A DNA stretch of 64,000 nt from Cranoglanis bouderius (GCA_023630585.1 CM042544.1:9585756-9649755), one strand, 5' to 3'. Numbered from the stretch's first letter, positions 11,720 through 25,052 are shown. Numbers and translations: made by a program. The notes: a model not told the origin generated them from the sequence alone.

Positions 11720-14503
11720 AGACTTTTTTTTTCACCTTTTCACAGTTTATTATGACATGATGTATTAGATTGCATCACTGAAGTGAAAACATACGTTTTT
11801 TTAGAAAGACATGTTTCCTGTGCTCACAAACACTTGAATTCGCTGTATAGCGTTGTAAGCGCCTGAAGCGCACACGTGTATGCACATAAAGGGCTGATGA
11901 GAAAACATAATGTTACCAAAAATGGTATGACAGATGACTGTCTTCATGTTAAATTTGACTTTTTTTCACCTTTTCACACTTTATTGTGACATGATGTATG
12001 TTATTGTAAACAATCTATTTAGGTCAGGGACATGCCTAACATATCATAGTATAATGTCATGTTACAAAGACGTGAAATTTGTTATATTGGATTGCATCAC
12101 TGAAGTGAAAACATACGTTTTTTTAGAAAAACACGTTTCCTTTGCTCGCAGACGTTTGAAATTCTCTGGACAGCATTGTAAGCGCCTGAAGCGCACCCAT
12201 GTGTATGCACATAAAGGGCTGATGAAAAAAGATAATGTTGCCAAACATTTGATAACAGATGACTTTCTCCATGTTAAATGTGACTTTTTTTTTTTCATAT
12301 TTTCACACTTTATTGTGACATGATGTATGTTTTTGTAAACAATCATATTTCTTGTTATTTCAGGTCAGAGACATGTCTAACATATCATACTATCATATCA
12401 TGTTATAAAGAAGTTATATTTGTCATATTAGATTGCATCACTGAAGTAAAAACATACGTTTTTTAGAAAAACACGTTTCCTTTGCTCGCAGACGCTTGAA
12501 ATTCGCTGTATAGCGCTTTAGGTGCCTGAAGCACACACATGTGTATGCACATAGAGGACTGTTGAGAAAATACAATATTGCCAAACATTTGATGACAGAT
12601 GACTTTCTCCATGTTAAATTTCACTTTTTTTTCACATTTTCACACTTTGTTGTGACATGAAGTATGTTATTGTAAACAATCATATTTTAGGTCAGGGACA
12701 TGCCTAACATATCATAGTATCATATCCTGTTATAAAGAAGTGATATTTGTTATATTAGATTGCATCCCTGAAGTGAAAACATACGTTTTTTAGAAAGACA
12801 TGTTTCCATTGCTCGCAGACACTTCAAATTCGCTGTATAGTGCTTTAGATGCCTGAAGCGCACACATGTGTATGCACATAGAGGACTGAAGAGAAAACAT
12901 AATGTTACCACACATATGATGACAGATGACTTTCTTCATGTTAAATTTGCCTTTTTTTTCACATTTTCACACTTTATTGTGACGTGATGTATGTTATTGT
13001 GAACAATCATATTTCTTGTTATTTTAGGTCAGAGACACGTATAATATATCATAGTATCATATCATGTAATAAAGAAGTGATATTTGTTATATTAGATTGT
13101 ATCATTGAAGTGAAAACAAATGTTTTTTAGAAAAACACATTTCCTTTGCTCGCAGATACTTGAAATGTGCTGTATAGCGCTTTAGGTGCCTGAAGCGCAC
13201 ACGTGTATGCACATAGAGGACTACTGAGAAAACATAATGTTACCAAAAATGGTATGACAGATGACTGTCTTCATGTTAAATTTGACTTTTTTTCACCTTT
13301 TCACACTTTGTTGTGACATGATGTATCATTGTGTTTTTTGTTGAAAAAACACAATGTTGCCAAACATTTGATGACAGATGACTTTCTCCACGTTAAATTT
13401 GACTTTTTTTCACCTTTTCACACTTTATTATCATATAATGCATTTTTATGTAAACAATTATATTTCGTATAATTTTGGGTCAGTAACATATGAAACATTT
13501 CATAGTATCATATTATTTCATAAAGACGTGAAATATATCATTGAAGAATAGATAACAAGAATGAACATATGCGTTTGTTAGAAAAACACCTTTCCTTTGC
13601 TCGCAGAGGCTTGAAATTTTGTGTATAGCGTAGTCAGCGAAAGAAGCGAACCCATGTGTATGCACATAGAGGACTGATGAGAAAACAAAGTGTTAGCTCA
13701 CATTTGATGAAAAATCACTATCTACACTTTAGATTTTTTTCACCTTTTCACACTTTATTATCATAATATCGAATTTTCTGTAAAGAATCATATTTCGTAT
13801 CATTTTGGGATCAGGAACATGTGAAACATTTCATATTATCATATTATTTCATGAAGAAGTGAAATACCAAGAACACATCACATCTCATCGAAGAACACAT
13901 CACACAATTGAAAATATGCGTTTGTTAGAAAAACACTTTGCTCACAGAGGCTTGAAATTGTCTGTATAGCGTAGTCAGCGCATGAAGCGTACCGGTGTTT
14001 GCACATAGAGGACTGATGAGAAAACAGAGTGTTAGCTTTCATTTGATGAAAAATCACTATCTACACTTTATTTTAAACTTTTTTCACCTTTTCACACTTT
14101 ATTATCATGATATCGATTTTTCTGTAAACAATCATATTTCGTATCATTTTGGGTCAGGAACATGTGAAACATTTCATAATATCATATTATTCATTAAGAA
14201 GTGAAATATGTCATCGAAGAACACATCACACATTTGAAAGTATGCGTTTGTTAGCAACACCTTTCCTTTGCTCGCAGAGGCTTGAAATTGTCTGTATAGC
14301 GTTTTCAGCACATAAAGCGTACCGGTGTGTATGCACATAGAGGACTGATGAGAAAACAGTGTTAGCTCACATCTGATGAAAAATCATTACGTACACTTTA
14401 TTTTAGACTTTTTTCACGTATTCACACTTTATTATCATAATATCCATTTTTATGTAAACAATCATATTTCGTATCATTTTGGGTCAGGAACATGTGAAAC
14501 ATT
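11720..14503 (+). repeat. tandem array of ~320-345-bp units (satellite-like)
   Basis: A box TTTTCACACTTTATTGTGACA recurs near 11733, 11965, 12301, 12634, 12963, 13295, 13416, 13746, 14090 and 14422. Each unit also holds GTGAAAACATACG, a GCGCCTGAAGCGCAC-type segment with an inverted GCGC, GTGTATGCACATA, GGACTGATGAGAAAACA and AACATATCATAGTATCATAT. One short unit lies at 13295-13416. Open frames of up to 129 codons here repeat with the units and are not genes. Units before and after about 13420 form two types. Confidence 0.92.
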
Positions 14504-15085
14504 TAGTGGGGGTGTCAGCGCAGGTTTGTGAATGGAGGGCTGAGCCGGAGAAGGTGAGTGTTAAGGAATTCACACTTGCTGGGAATTGTACTAATGAATG
14601 TTTTGTGCTGCAGTGAGCAGAGGCGAGGATAAAAAGCAGAGAGATGAGCGCCTCAAGAGCGCTCCAACACAGAGCTGTGTGTGTCTCTTTGATATAAATT
14701 CCCTACCCGAACCTGGGAAGTGTTACGGGGATAAAGAGTAACCGCTAAAACGTAGAATATAAACGTAAGCGGTGCTTTCGTGTCTTAATCAGCTTTTTCG
14801 CATATATACTGTCCCTGATAATCATAACTTGTACTTAGCGCTTCGTCCATTTCAGCAAATCAAATAGTGAAGACCTCGCTCTTCCTGTTGCTTTGGTCTT
14901 TGTCAACACCCGCTTGCACCACCTGCTGGAGTATCAGCAGCTGGAGATTATGCATCGGTACTATACTGCTTTTCCTGTAGTTCTCGGATGTGCAACGTTT
15001 TTTTTTTTTTAAGTGAAATTAAATGAAGCGAAATTTGCTTGTTGAATACGGAAGCTCTAAGCAGGCATGCTTTATTAATTTTTTT
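14504..15085 (+). other. LTR-like or unique segment after the satellite
   Basis: The array stops abruptly at 14503. What follows contains GATAAAAAGCAGAG (TATA-like), a short GC-richer stretch and no coding frame. It could be an LTR, but I see neither a second copy nor clear ends. Confidence 0.3.
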
Positions 15086-15275
15086 CTTTCTTGTTTTCTC
15101 GTGATCTCGACTTAATTTTCTTGTGATCTTGACATAAAAAAAGTTGTTTTGTCGTGATCTCGACTTAATTTTCTTGTGATCTCGGCATAACAAAAAGTTT
15201 TCTCGTGATCTCGACATAACAAAAAGTTATTTTCTCTTGATCTTGACATAACCAAAAGCTGTTTTTTCACTACAT
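15086..15275. repeat. minisatellite of TCTCGTGATCTCGACAT-type units
   Basis: About six irregular units combine C-T-G-T-GATCTCGAC with A/T-rich spacers (TAACAAAAAGTT or TTAATTTT). The short minus-strand frame here simply repeats with the units. Confidence 0.85.
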
Positions 15276-16226
15276 AATTTTATCCAGAGAAAATCTCGAG
15301 CCTTGTGAATGGGACTGTTGTTACATGCACATTGGCATCATCATTCAAATTGGTATAAATTTAATAATAGGCTGTAGAGATGGACTTTATGGCCACATTA
15401 AGAGAGAGGGGTGTCCCCTTCTCAAGTCTCGGACACTAATGTGGAAGTCATCAGGGATGAAGTATCTGGCTGTATGGAGAGGAATTGTCATGGTGGACCT
15501 GACCCAGGCAATTAAAAAGCAAACTTCATATATTTTTTCCAGTTTAGATGGTAAACTGGGTACTGCCAATCATGAATTTACACAGTGTAAAAACTTTCCT
15601 GCACTTCCTTTACTTATGTCCTGGGGTCAGACCTTAAGTAATTCTAATGATTACAGTAGTAGTAGTGATTTTATTAGTGTCCTTAAAAATTATTATAGTC
15701 GTTGTTTTTGTTGTTGTGCTGCTGACATTACAGATTAATGAATCGAAAAAGTGAAGAGTTTTTATAAAGCTGTAGCATATTCATATATAACGCTGTAGTG
15801 TATGATGTATTTAAGTTGAACAATAGTTAGTGTAACACGTACATATAGTAAACTTCAAACAATTGTGGTTAAATTTCCATTAACCCAGAACCCAAGTATA
15901 ACCTCACCACAAATAACAATGTAGACTATGTAAGCAGGAAAAACAAAACAAAAAGGTTTAAAGTTCAAAACATTAAAAAAGTTCACAGTGACAAAATTAT
16001 CAAAATGTTGACATTTCTCATATTAATGTCAAAATGGTTCAAATTAAATGCAAGGAACAGACAGTGATAGTAAACTTGACAAACTCTTCTCCAGCCCTTA
16101 AATCTCTAAAACTGATTATCAGTTTTATCTTTCCAATTCAGCTGATTCCCAGTATTGCTATTCAGTGACTCATTTCCTATATTTTGAGACCTAAACACAG
16201 AAACTGGCCATTAGTGCATGAAAACA
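15276..16226. other. intergenic, one 137-codon frame without homology
   Basis: A plus-strand frame 15325-15738 ends in Ser- and Cys-rich low-complexity sequence. No domain, no splice support. The rest is AT-rich. Confidence 0.5.
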
Positions 16227-16725
16227 TTCAATTCAGTTTTATTTTGTATAACGCTTTTAACAATGGACATTGTCCCAAAGCAGCTTTACAGAAATATATA
16301 AATTCAGGATATAGATTTTAAATGTATGAATTTATCCCTAATGAGCAAGCCAGAGGTGATGATGGCAAGAAAAAACTCCCTGAGACTATATGAGGAAGAA
16401 ACCTTGAGAGGAACCAAACTCAATTGGGAACCCATCCTCATCTGGCTGACACCGGATAGTGCAATTATAAATAAATCCTTCCTATTTTAATTTTCTAAAA
16501 TAGAAATGTACTAATACTACATGGTCAAATCGTGCAATTGTGTAACCAGGAAAATTAATTTCAGTTTTTACATGAAGACAGTTTTGTTGAACCTCTCCAC
16601 TGTTCACTGATGGAGACGAGTGCAAAACTGTTTGTGGCAATTGTAGTCCTAGCCATGATAGCATAACTGTTCATATTAATTGAGGTCCAAAGCCATCTTT
16701 ATTTTAAGTGGTACCATCCTTGGTA
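16227..16725 (-). mobile_element. L2 LINE 3'-UTR fragment
   Basis: Same sequence as the 3' UTR of the two larger L2 copies (AACAATGGACATTGTCCCAAAG, GAGGAAGAAACCTTGAGAGG and the flanking segments). No coding part remains, so this is a heavily 5'-truncated copy in the same orientation. Confidence 0.85.
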
Positions 16726-16984
16726 ATGATTTCATGGAGAAAACATCACTCCATGAATGGCTGTGCCATTCACCTAGCCTATAATTTTAACAATTAGGAA
16801 GCATATTGGACCAATTTCTATAGTGGGGAGTTCATTACAATCTCTAAATTATTCCTAGGTACTTACAAGCTATCAAAATTATGTTAGTACAGTATTAGTA
16901 GACACAATTTACAGTAATAAGAATCACCTAACAATAATCATACTCATCTGGTACATTACATTTACATTTACACCTGTCTCTGCT

Positions 16985-17163
16985 GCATCCCTTTACTAGA
17001 CTCCTAGAACAGGTGGCATGCAATGATTGGGCCTGGAAATGCTGGTTTGAGGAAGCAGCTCCAGAGGATGCAACACTTCCTGATGGATATGACAGTCTGT
17101 TGGATGCAGTTCACAAGCTATTGCTGATCCGAAGCTGGTGCCCTGACCATACTATTGCACAGG
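16985..17163 (+). pseudogene. dnah8: dynein heavy chain exon relic 1
   Basis: Reads HPFTRLLEQV, then WKCWFEEAAPED and LLLIRSWCPDHTIAQ, ending at CAG|GTAACA. The RSWCPDRTIAQ block is a hallmark of DNAH5/DNAH8. The frame is open. The 5' border is unclear because no good acceptor precedes the homologous stretch. Confidence 0.85.
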
Positions 17164-18881
17164 TAACATAAAATAAACAAAAATAATCCCTCAATTATTA
17201 TTATTCCTAAAATTAAATAACCATCACATCATTCCTCATATGCCATGTACAACTACTGCCAGGGGAAAAAACCTGACCAATGTTAATTTAGTTTACATTA
17301 ACATTAGAGCATATATTAGAGAAAGATGACAAGTTGTATATGGCTTTTTAACACCTTCCTTCAATAATGTATGGTATGACTATATTAATAATGAATAGTC
17401 ATGAAAGCCAGCAATTTGTCCTGGTAGGGATTTAGTGATTTATGTGTGATTTTTAGTGATTTTAGTGATTTTTAGGGATTTATTTTATTTTATAAGCTGA
17501 ATTTAATTACCATGAAAAGAGGAAGGCAGATACATTGAATCTAATCATTCATGAACTGTCAGAGTCTAAAATGTTCCCTACATGTATCATGTGGCTACTG
17601 CTATAAAAAGCATCCCTGAAATGAACTTCAACAGCTGATCAGCCACCGAGCTTCAGAATCACACTGCCTGTCAGATTTTGTCTGTCAACTACTCTCTTAC
17701 TTTCCTAAGGAAGGCCCCTCACACACATTACAGAAGGTGATATGGTACATGTATATAGATTTAATAACATTAACATTAATAACAGACAGTATAATTAAAA
17801 CCATCTAGCTCATAATAGCTCTTCAGGTTTAGAGCTCTGAGTATTTAGAAGTAAGTCAGTTGATATACAAATAAGATATACAGATATGTGGTTAATGCCT
17901 CTATAACGCTGAGCAGAGAGTAACATACTGCATAGTGACAGTTTGCCAGACACACCTGTTTAGTCTCCATCATTTGCACAGCATACTATTTTTGGGCACT
18001 GCTAATATTGCACAGAATATCCTTATACAGGGATGTTCAAACTAAGGCCTAAGACCCAGTGCTTAATTTGTAAATCTGCAGGTCCCGGAGGGTGCTGATC
18101 CGGCAGGTTGGGAGGCACGCGAAAGGTCATGGGCCTCGAACTTACAGACATGTAAAAGTGCTTCCAGTATCTCACGTAGCCAACGATATTCAATGCTCAT
18201 AGGCAGGCCTATGTAACTGATCACACTAGTACAGCGATGTAAAAGCATAACGAACTTAATAGCAGTGAGTATTCTCAGTACAATGGGAAACATTTATGGA
18301 TTGCACATTCTATCAGTTTATGTGCTCAGTTGGCTACAAACACATTTGCCCAAAGCACTTCGAAAACAAAGCTACGTTTCATACAGTACGTGTATTTACA
18401 ATAAACATTAACTGCACAACATAATCAAGAAAAAAATCATCTTACCTAAGACAAAATATATGTTAACTCAATTTAATTCCGGGCAGTCAATCTCACTTAC
18501 AAAGCCATGTGCAGGTTAACAACGTTTAGCCTCATAAGCGCTTCTAAAAATCTTCCACAATCAGGCTATTGTTATCACTGCTAGTCATGGGAACGGTCAC
18601 CAAACTGCTTCAACATTGACCTGCTGCTGCTCGCTCTCTTGGACTCTTGCATTTTTAGTATTTTGTTTGTGTTCTTAAAAAATGCTGTTAATGATAACTG
18701 CTTTCTTTTCGCCATGACACACTCTACAATGCATGCTATGTGATTGTAGGCTTCGTTTCGTGACAACGAATTCACGTGAACTTTGAACTTGAAATGATTA
18801 CATTATGTGAAAGAAGCTATTGATTGGCTATTAGCAATATTTGAGCACTGGAAATATAAGATTAGCATTTCTGTTTTACTT
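17164..18881. other. dynein relic intron, no exon found
   Basis: The exon expected directly after IAQ (ARKYI-type start) is not seen here. No transposon is clear; short frames are unremarkable. Confidence 0.55.
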
Positions 18882-19427
18882 TTGGTGGCAAGGAAAAACT
18901 CCCTGAGACGATATGAGGAAGAAACATTGACAGGAGCCAGACTCAAAAGGGAACACATCCTCATCTGGGTGACACCGGATATTATAAACCGTGTGATTAT
19001 AAATAAATAAATCCCTTCTATAAATGTACCAATACTACATGGTAAAATAGCAGTTGTGAAACCATGTAAATTCATTACAGTTTTTATATGAAGTCTGTTT
19101 TGTTGAACTTCACAACTGTTCACTGATGCAGTGCCAAACTGTTTGTGGCAGTTGCAGTCCTAGCCATCATAGCATAACTGTTCATATGAATTGAGGTCCA
19201 AAGCCATCTTTATGGTTTTTAAGTGATACCATCCTCAGTAATCTCAATGATCTTTAGGCTGCACCGTGTGGGGCCATCGTCAGCAGCAGCATGTGACTTC
19301 CAATTGATGAGATCTCCAACCAGAAGTAGGGCATCAGGATGGATCAGGCAGGTCCAGAGAGCACAAGGGGTCGGGATCACTGGCATCTCACGAGTATTAT
19401 GTGTAGCTCAACAGAAGGGGAGAGAGG

Positions 19428-19478
<51 letters not shown>

Positions 19479-21178
19479 AGGTATGCTTATTGTCCCGTAA
19501 TGGTTAAGGATAGTGTACTTTGCGTGAGTGAAAGCAGGTACTCTGGCAAGACTAGCTATGACAGCATAACTAAAAGGGAGAGCCAGAAGGTAACACAGAC
19601 ATGAGGGCTCCCTGGGACATAAGGCTAGCCACTCCACCATCAACAAACCTGGGTGAACGCGTGAAAGTGGGGGGGGCGACAGCATCTAAACATCCCAGTT
19701 CACCACAACACACTATGCCTGTGAGACCTCTAGATCTGCTCCTTTACCTGAGAAAAAAACTATTCACAAAAAGCTTGACTAAACAAATATGTTTTCAGCC
19801 TGGACATAAACACTGAGACTGTGTCTGAGTCCCGAACGCTAATTGGAAGGCTGTTCCATAACTGTGGGGCTTTGTAAGAGAAAGCTCTTCCCCCTGCTGT
19901 AGCCTTCACTATTCAAGGTACAAACAAATAGCCTGCACCTTTTGATCGAATTAGGCGTGGCGGATCATAAAAGACCAAAAGTTCACTTAGGTACTGTGGC
20001 GCGAAGCCATTTAGCGCTTTATAAGTCAATAGTAGTATTTTATAAACAATGCAAAATTTCACTGGGAGCCAATGCAGTGTGGATAAGACAGGGGTGATAT
20101 GGTCATATCTTCTGTTTCTAGTAAGGACTCTTGCAGCTGCATTCTGGTCTAACTGGAGTTTGTTTATGCTCCTACTGGAACATCCAGACAGTAAGGCATT
20201 ACAATAATCCAACCTAGAGGTGAGGAAAGCATGGACTAATTTTTCTGCATCATGTGGTGACAATATATTTCTTATCTTAGCAATATTTCTGCGGTGAAAG
20301 AAGGCTATGCTATTAATATTATCTACATGGGCATCAAAGGAAAGACTGGAGTCAATAATCACAACAAGGTCTTTTACTGCTGCACATGATGAAACAGAAA
20401 GGCCATCCAGAGTTACTATGTAATCAGAAAACTTACTTCTAGCTGCATGTGGTCCCAGTATAAGTACTTCTATCTTGTCAGAATTTAGTAAGAGGAAGTT
20501 AATAAGCATCCACTGTCTAATGTCCTTTACACATTCCTTGACTTTATTAAACTGGTGTCTGTCATCTGGCTTTGCTGAAACATACAACTGTGTATCATCA
20601 GCATAACAGTGGAAGCTAATTCCATGTTTACGAATAATTTGACCCAGAGGTAGGCATATATAAAGAAAAAAGCAGTGGGCCTAAAACAGAACCTTGCGGA
20701 ACACCAAACTTTACCTCAGTATGCATAGAGAATTCACCATTTACATCTACGAACTGATAACGATCAGTCAAATAAGACCTGAGCCAGGAGAGGGCCGTTC
20801 CCTTAATGACAACAACGTTTTCTAGTCTATCAAGGAGAACAGATTTTGAACAATTGTATCAAAAGCTGCACTAAGGTCAAGCAACACAAGCATGGAGACA
20901 CAGCCCTGATCAGAGACCAGCAGTAGGTCATTTACCACTTTAACCAGTGCTGTCTCTGTGCTATGATGAGGCCTAAATCCTGACTGATATATTTCATGAA
21001 TGTTATTCCTATTTAGGTATGAGCATAGCTGCTGTGCTACAACCATTTCTAAGATCTTGGAGATAAAGGTGAGATTTGGTATTGGCCTATAGCTGGACAA
21101 TTGACAGGGGTCGAAGTCAGGTTTTTTAATCAGGGGTTTGATAACTGTTTAAATGATTTAGGTACATAGCCAGTGCTA
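18882..21178 (-). mobile_element. L2-clade LINE, 5'-truncated copy 1
   Basis: RT fragments: 21100-20822 holds SSYRPI, YQSGFRPHHSTETAL and LLDLSAAFDTI. 20640-19913 holds YADDTQLYV, LLNSDKIEVLILGP, LDYCNALLSG and NAAARVLTR, then RYDHITPVLSTLHWLPV. These are L2 (CR1-superfamily) RT and C-terminal motifs of fish. Frameshifts lie between 20822 and 20590. The 3' UTR continues to 18882 and includes a (GA)n block. The extreme 3' end present in the second copy is missing. Confidence 0.88.
19418..19474. repeat. (GA)n block within L2 3' UTR
   Basis: Matches the position of the (GA)n at 53722-53777 in the second L2 copy. Confidence 0.92.
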
Positions 21179-21807
21179 AGGGATGGCTAAGTGATAAGGG
21201 AAGTAAAAGAGATTCTTAATCTGAATGAGACATTTCCTGGTTAAATAAAGGTTAAAAAATATAATTAATAAATAAAAACCACAAGACACTGACGGACAAC
21301 AGTAGTTAAATATAAATATATTTTATATAAATATATAAACAAAATATAGTTTATATGTAGTTAAATATAAATATATTTTAATTGTTTGATCAAAATTATT
21401 ACTAGGGACAATTCAGTAGTTGCTGGATATTAGTAAGGACATGTCCCTAGCGTCCCCACTAAATTCAACGCCCCTGACCTTCACTAATTACATGCAGGTG
21501 AGAATCATCACGCGTTACCTGCAGGTTCGACCTGCCTCCTCTCCGTCCACAGCCGATGCTCGACCACGCCCCCGCTGCCACAATGACTTTTTGTGATTAC
21601 TTTAAAAATTTTTAAATAACTTTTTGTTTATATTAATTATATAATTTAAAACAACCTTGTTAGTTTCTGTTTTTTTGAGGTGGCTGGTAGAAATTCTGAG
21701 TGGCTGGTAAAAAAAAAAAAAATTACCAGCCACTGTGGCAGGTGGAGGAAAAAGTTAATTTCAGACCCTGATTGCCGATTAACTAGGCATGTTCTAAGAC
21801 TATGGCT

Positions 21808-22347
21808 GCGTCCGAAACTGCATACTTACCTACTACACAGTAAGAAATGACAATGCTAACATGGCGGATGTAGTATGTCCGGGATTGTAGTCATAATACA
21901 CTAGAGGGGTAGGGGTATGTCCGAATTCTCAGTAGGCGAGAAACAGTAATCGAGAAATACCCAGATGGGCATTTTACAATGTGCAACCAATGGACACTAC
22001 GCGAGTCAAACAATCGCATAATGCAACGAGACTGGTGCGGATGAGCTCAGAAAAAAAATCGCGGAAGAGAGCGTCGGTTCTTTTTAAGTATTAAAACTTG
22101 GTTAAACAGGACTTGTTTACCAATACCCGAATAAATTGTTAACTTGTTTAAGATGTTTGTGTTTATGATGACGTCGAAGGTCACATGACAATGCTAACAT
22201 GGCGGATGTAGTATGTCCGGGATTGTAGTCATAATACACACACATTTTAAATGAAATTATTACGTACTGTTTAAACGGCCGTGCAGTAGGTACTGCATTG
22301 AATTCAGTATGTACTGTCACAGTACGTGATTTCTGACGCAGCCTCTG
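21808..22347. mobile_element. non-autonomous DNA transposon with GGCTGCGTC ends
   Basis: Ends GGCTGCGTCCGAAA and TTTCTGACGCAGCC are inverted copies with one mismatch. They interrupt L2-type 5' sequence that continues on both sides (21775-21807 and 22348-22500, compare 60000-60060). An internal segment (ATGGCGGATGTAGTATGTCC and neighbours) occurs twice, near 21860-21900 and 22196-22240. Superfamily uncertain. Confidence 0.7.
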
Positions 22348-22664
22348 TGCTATAAATGAGAAATGAGAGCAGCACCTTCCTGAGTGGGAAGGATATGGCC
22401 CTAACAGGCCAGCTTTGCCCTCAAAACAACTCCAATTATCTATAAAGCCCACATTGTTTTCGGTGCACCACCTGGACATCCAGCAGTTCAATTACCATAA
22501 CCTGCTGTAACCTACATCGCAACGCCACATTGATGTCAAAGCTATCTACAGTGGGTATAGAAAAGAATCACCCCCCTTTAAAATAATCACATTTTGTTGC
22601 TTTTCAGCCTGAAATGAAGACGGACACAGTTTTTGTTTTATCCAGCTATATTTACTCAGTGCAA

Positions 22665-23178
22665 CTAAACTAAACCACAGACTGATATTACAAACTACAG
22701 ACTAACATTACAAACTACAGACTGACATTAAAAACTACAGACTGAAACTACAAACTACAGACTGACATTATAAACTAGAGGCTGACATTATAAACTAGAG
22801 GCTGACATTATAAACTATAGGCTGATAATATAAACCACAGGCTGATAGTACAAAACACAGGCTGATAATACAAACTACAGACTGACATTAGAAACTACAT
22901 GCGGATAATAAAAACTACAGACTGACATTAAAAACTACAGGCTGACATTGTAAACTGCAGACTGAGAATATAAACAACAGGCTGACACTATAAACTACAG
23001 ACTGACATTAGAAACTACATGCGGATAATAAAAACTACAGACTGACATTAAAAACTACAGGCTGACATTGTAAACTGCAGACTGAGAATATAAACAACAG
23101 GCTGACACTATAAACTACAGACTGATAATATAAACTCAGGCTGACATTATAAACTACAGACTGACATTATAAACTACT
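22665..23178. repeat. 20-bp minisatellite, ~25 units, with 120-bp higher-order repeat
   Basis: Units read AAACTACAGACTGACATTAT with changes (GGCTGA, CATGCGGATAAT). A block of six units at about 22876-22995 is repeated without visible change at about 22996-23115. It lies inside the Tc1-like element, next to its right-hand TIR in transposase orientation. Confidence 0.92.
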
Positions 23179-23274
23179 AGATGAGTGTCCAGGGGTGGAG
23201 GTTGAAAAAGTTTGGATTGTTATTGATTAAAAGGTGTTTAGCAGAGTGGTTCTGAAAAAAAAAGTGATTGTCCA

Positions 23275-23990
23275 TTAGGGGTGGGCGGTATGACCAAAAA
23301 TCTATTTTTCTTCAATGCAATTTTTTTTCATAATAAAATAATTATTAAACATTACAATTTCCCCCAAACTGCACTAGGTTACAGAATCTTCTCTCACTTA
23401 AACAACTCTCAAAATAAAGTGCTCTGTGACTGGAAAGAGGTAGAAATAACAGTTAACTGAAAATGAGTTGCTTTATAGAACAAAACAGATATCATTTTCC
23501 ACTATGTTTATAAATTGACCTTTTTTCTCTTTTTTACTCGTCTCATAAAAGTCCAAAGATTACAAGCCTATGAACAAAACTGAAGTGTACAATACTCTTC
23601 CAAATATGAATAGGTGCAGTGGCTAATAATTAAATAACAAGTGTAAGTATAAGTAGAATTAGTTACTGCCCCTTTAAGGCGGAACGCTCTCTCTTACTCC
23701 CTCACTGATGAGTGGGCAGTCGGTAGACGGAGCGCGAGCTATGATCATCGCATGTATGCATGTAAAGCCTGGTTATATTTCTGTTGCTCTTTGCCCTGTT
23801 TTATTTATGTTCAGTAACGCAGTTGTTAGTGGAGTGTTTTGCAAACTGCCCCATGTGTGCGACAACGCTGATATTAAACCACTGTGAAATATCAGATATG
23901 TGAGTTTTGCTTATACCTGGCTACAACCATTCAGGATATCCGGTCTCTCTGTGTAAAGCGTTACACAAGGCACCTTTTCTGTGTTGCCAA
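23275..23990. mobile_element. hAT-like non-autonomous fragment inside Tc1-like element
   Basis: Starts TAGGGGTGGGCGGTATGACC, the style of fish hAT MITE ends. No matching right end is clear. The central part (23650-23930) is GC-richer with no coding frame. Confidence 0.45.
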
Positions 23991-24949
23991 CATGTGTATA
24001 ACATCCAAGTGAAAGATATAACACCAATATGTCAGAAATGAAAAAAAAAACAATATTAATAAAAAAAACAGAATCACTCAGTTGAAAAAAGGATCACCCC
24101 CTTGCTTTAATTTGCCTTATTTTTTTTTAATTACAGCCTTTAGTCTGTTGGGATATGTCTCTACTAACTTTGCACATCTAGACACATCTAGATGCAATAT
24201 TTGCTCCCTCTTCTTTGCAGAACTGCTCAAGTTCAGTTAAATTTGATGGTGACCGTTTGTGGACTGCAGTCTTCAAGTCATTCCACAGATTTTCAATGGG
24301 GTTTAAGTCTGGGCTCTGACTAGGCCATGCAAGGACATTCACATTTTCTCCTTCAACCACTGTGTGGTCAGTTTTGCTGTTTGCTTTGGGTCATTGTCAT
24401 GTTGGAAGGTAAACCTTCTTCCCATTGACAACTTTCTGGCAGAGGGCAGCAGATTTTTCTCAAGAATTTGATGGTATTTTGCCCTATCCATTTTCCTTCT
24501 ATCCTGACAAGTGCTCCAGTCCCTGCTGCAGAGAAACACCCCATAACAGGATATTACCACCTCCATGCTTTACTGTAGGAATGGTGTTATTTGGATGGTA
24601 AGCTGTATTGGATTTCATACAATATCGTTTGTATCATTTCATACATATCGTTTGGTGTTGAGCCCAAATAATTCATCTGACCATAACACCTTTTTCCATG
24701 TGGCCTCAGAATCTTCAAGGTGCATTTTGGCAAAGCTCAGTCATGGGTGGCTTTTTTCTTGCAACCCTCCCATACAAGCCACATTTGTGGAGAATTTGTG
24801 ATATTGTTGTCACATGCACACATTGACCGCTCTTTGTTGTAAATTCCCGCAACTGCTTCAGAGTTGCTGTAGGCCTTTTGGTAGCCTCTCTGACCAGTTT
24901 CCTCCTGGCTCTTTCATCCACTTTGGAGCGATGTCCTGATCCAGGGAGA

Positions 24950-25052
24950 CACAGTGAAGTCTATTATTAAGAAGTTATTAAGGAGGGTCTGTATTGTATT
25001 TGGTACAATACAGACCCTCCTTAATAACTTCTTAATAATAGACTTCACTGTG
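24950..25052. repeat. perfect 49-bp inverted repeat, 5-nt loop
   Basis: Arms 24950-24998 and 25004-25052 are exact reverse complements; the loop is TTTGG. It lies in the DNA-binding part of a Tc1 transposase gene. The sister element at 37523-38915 lacks it (compare about 38495). Confidence 0.95.

Noticed and set aside
11934..12323. 129-codon plus-strand frame
   Set aside because: It lies wholly in the tandem array and recurs in broken form in other units; no protein family.
19223..19685. Frames with Glu-Arg or Ser-Leu runs
   Set aside because: Translations of the (GA)n block in an L2 3' UTR.
22665..23178. CRISPR-like appearance of regularly spaced repeats
   Set aside because: Units are directly adjacent 20-mers with no spacers, in a vertebrate genome, inside a Tc1 element.
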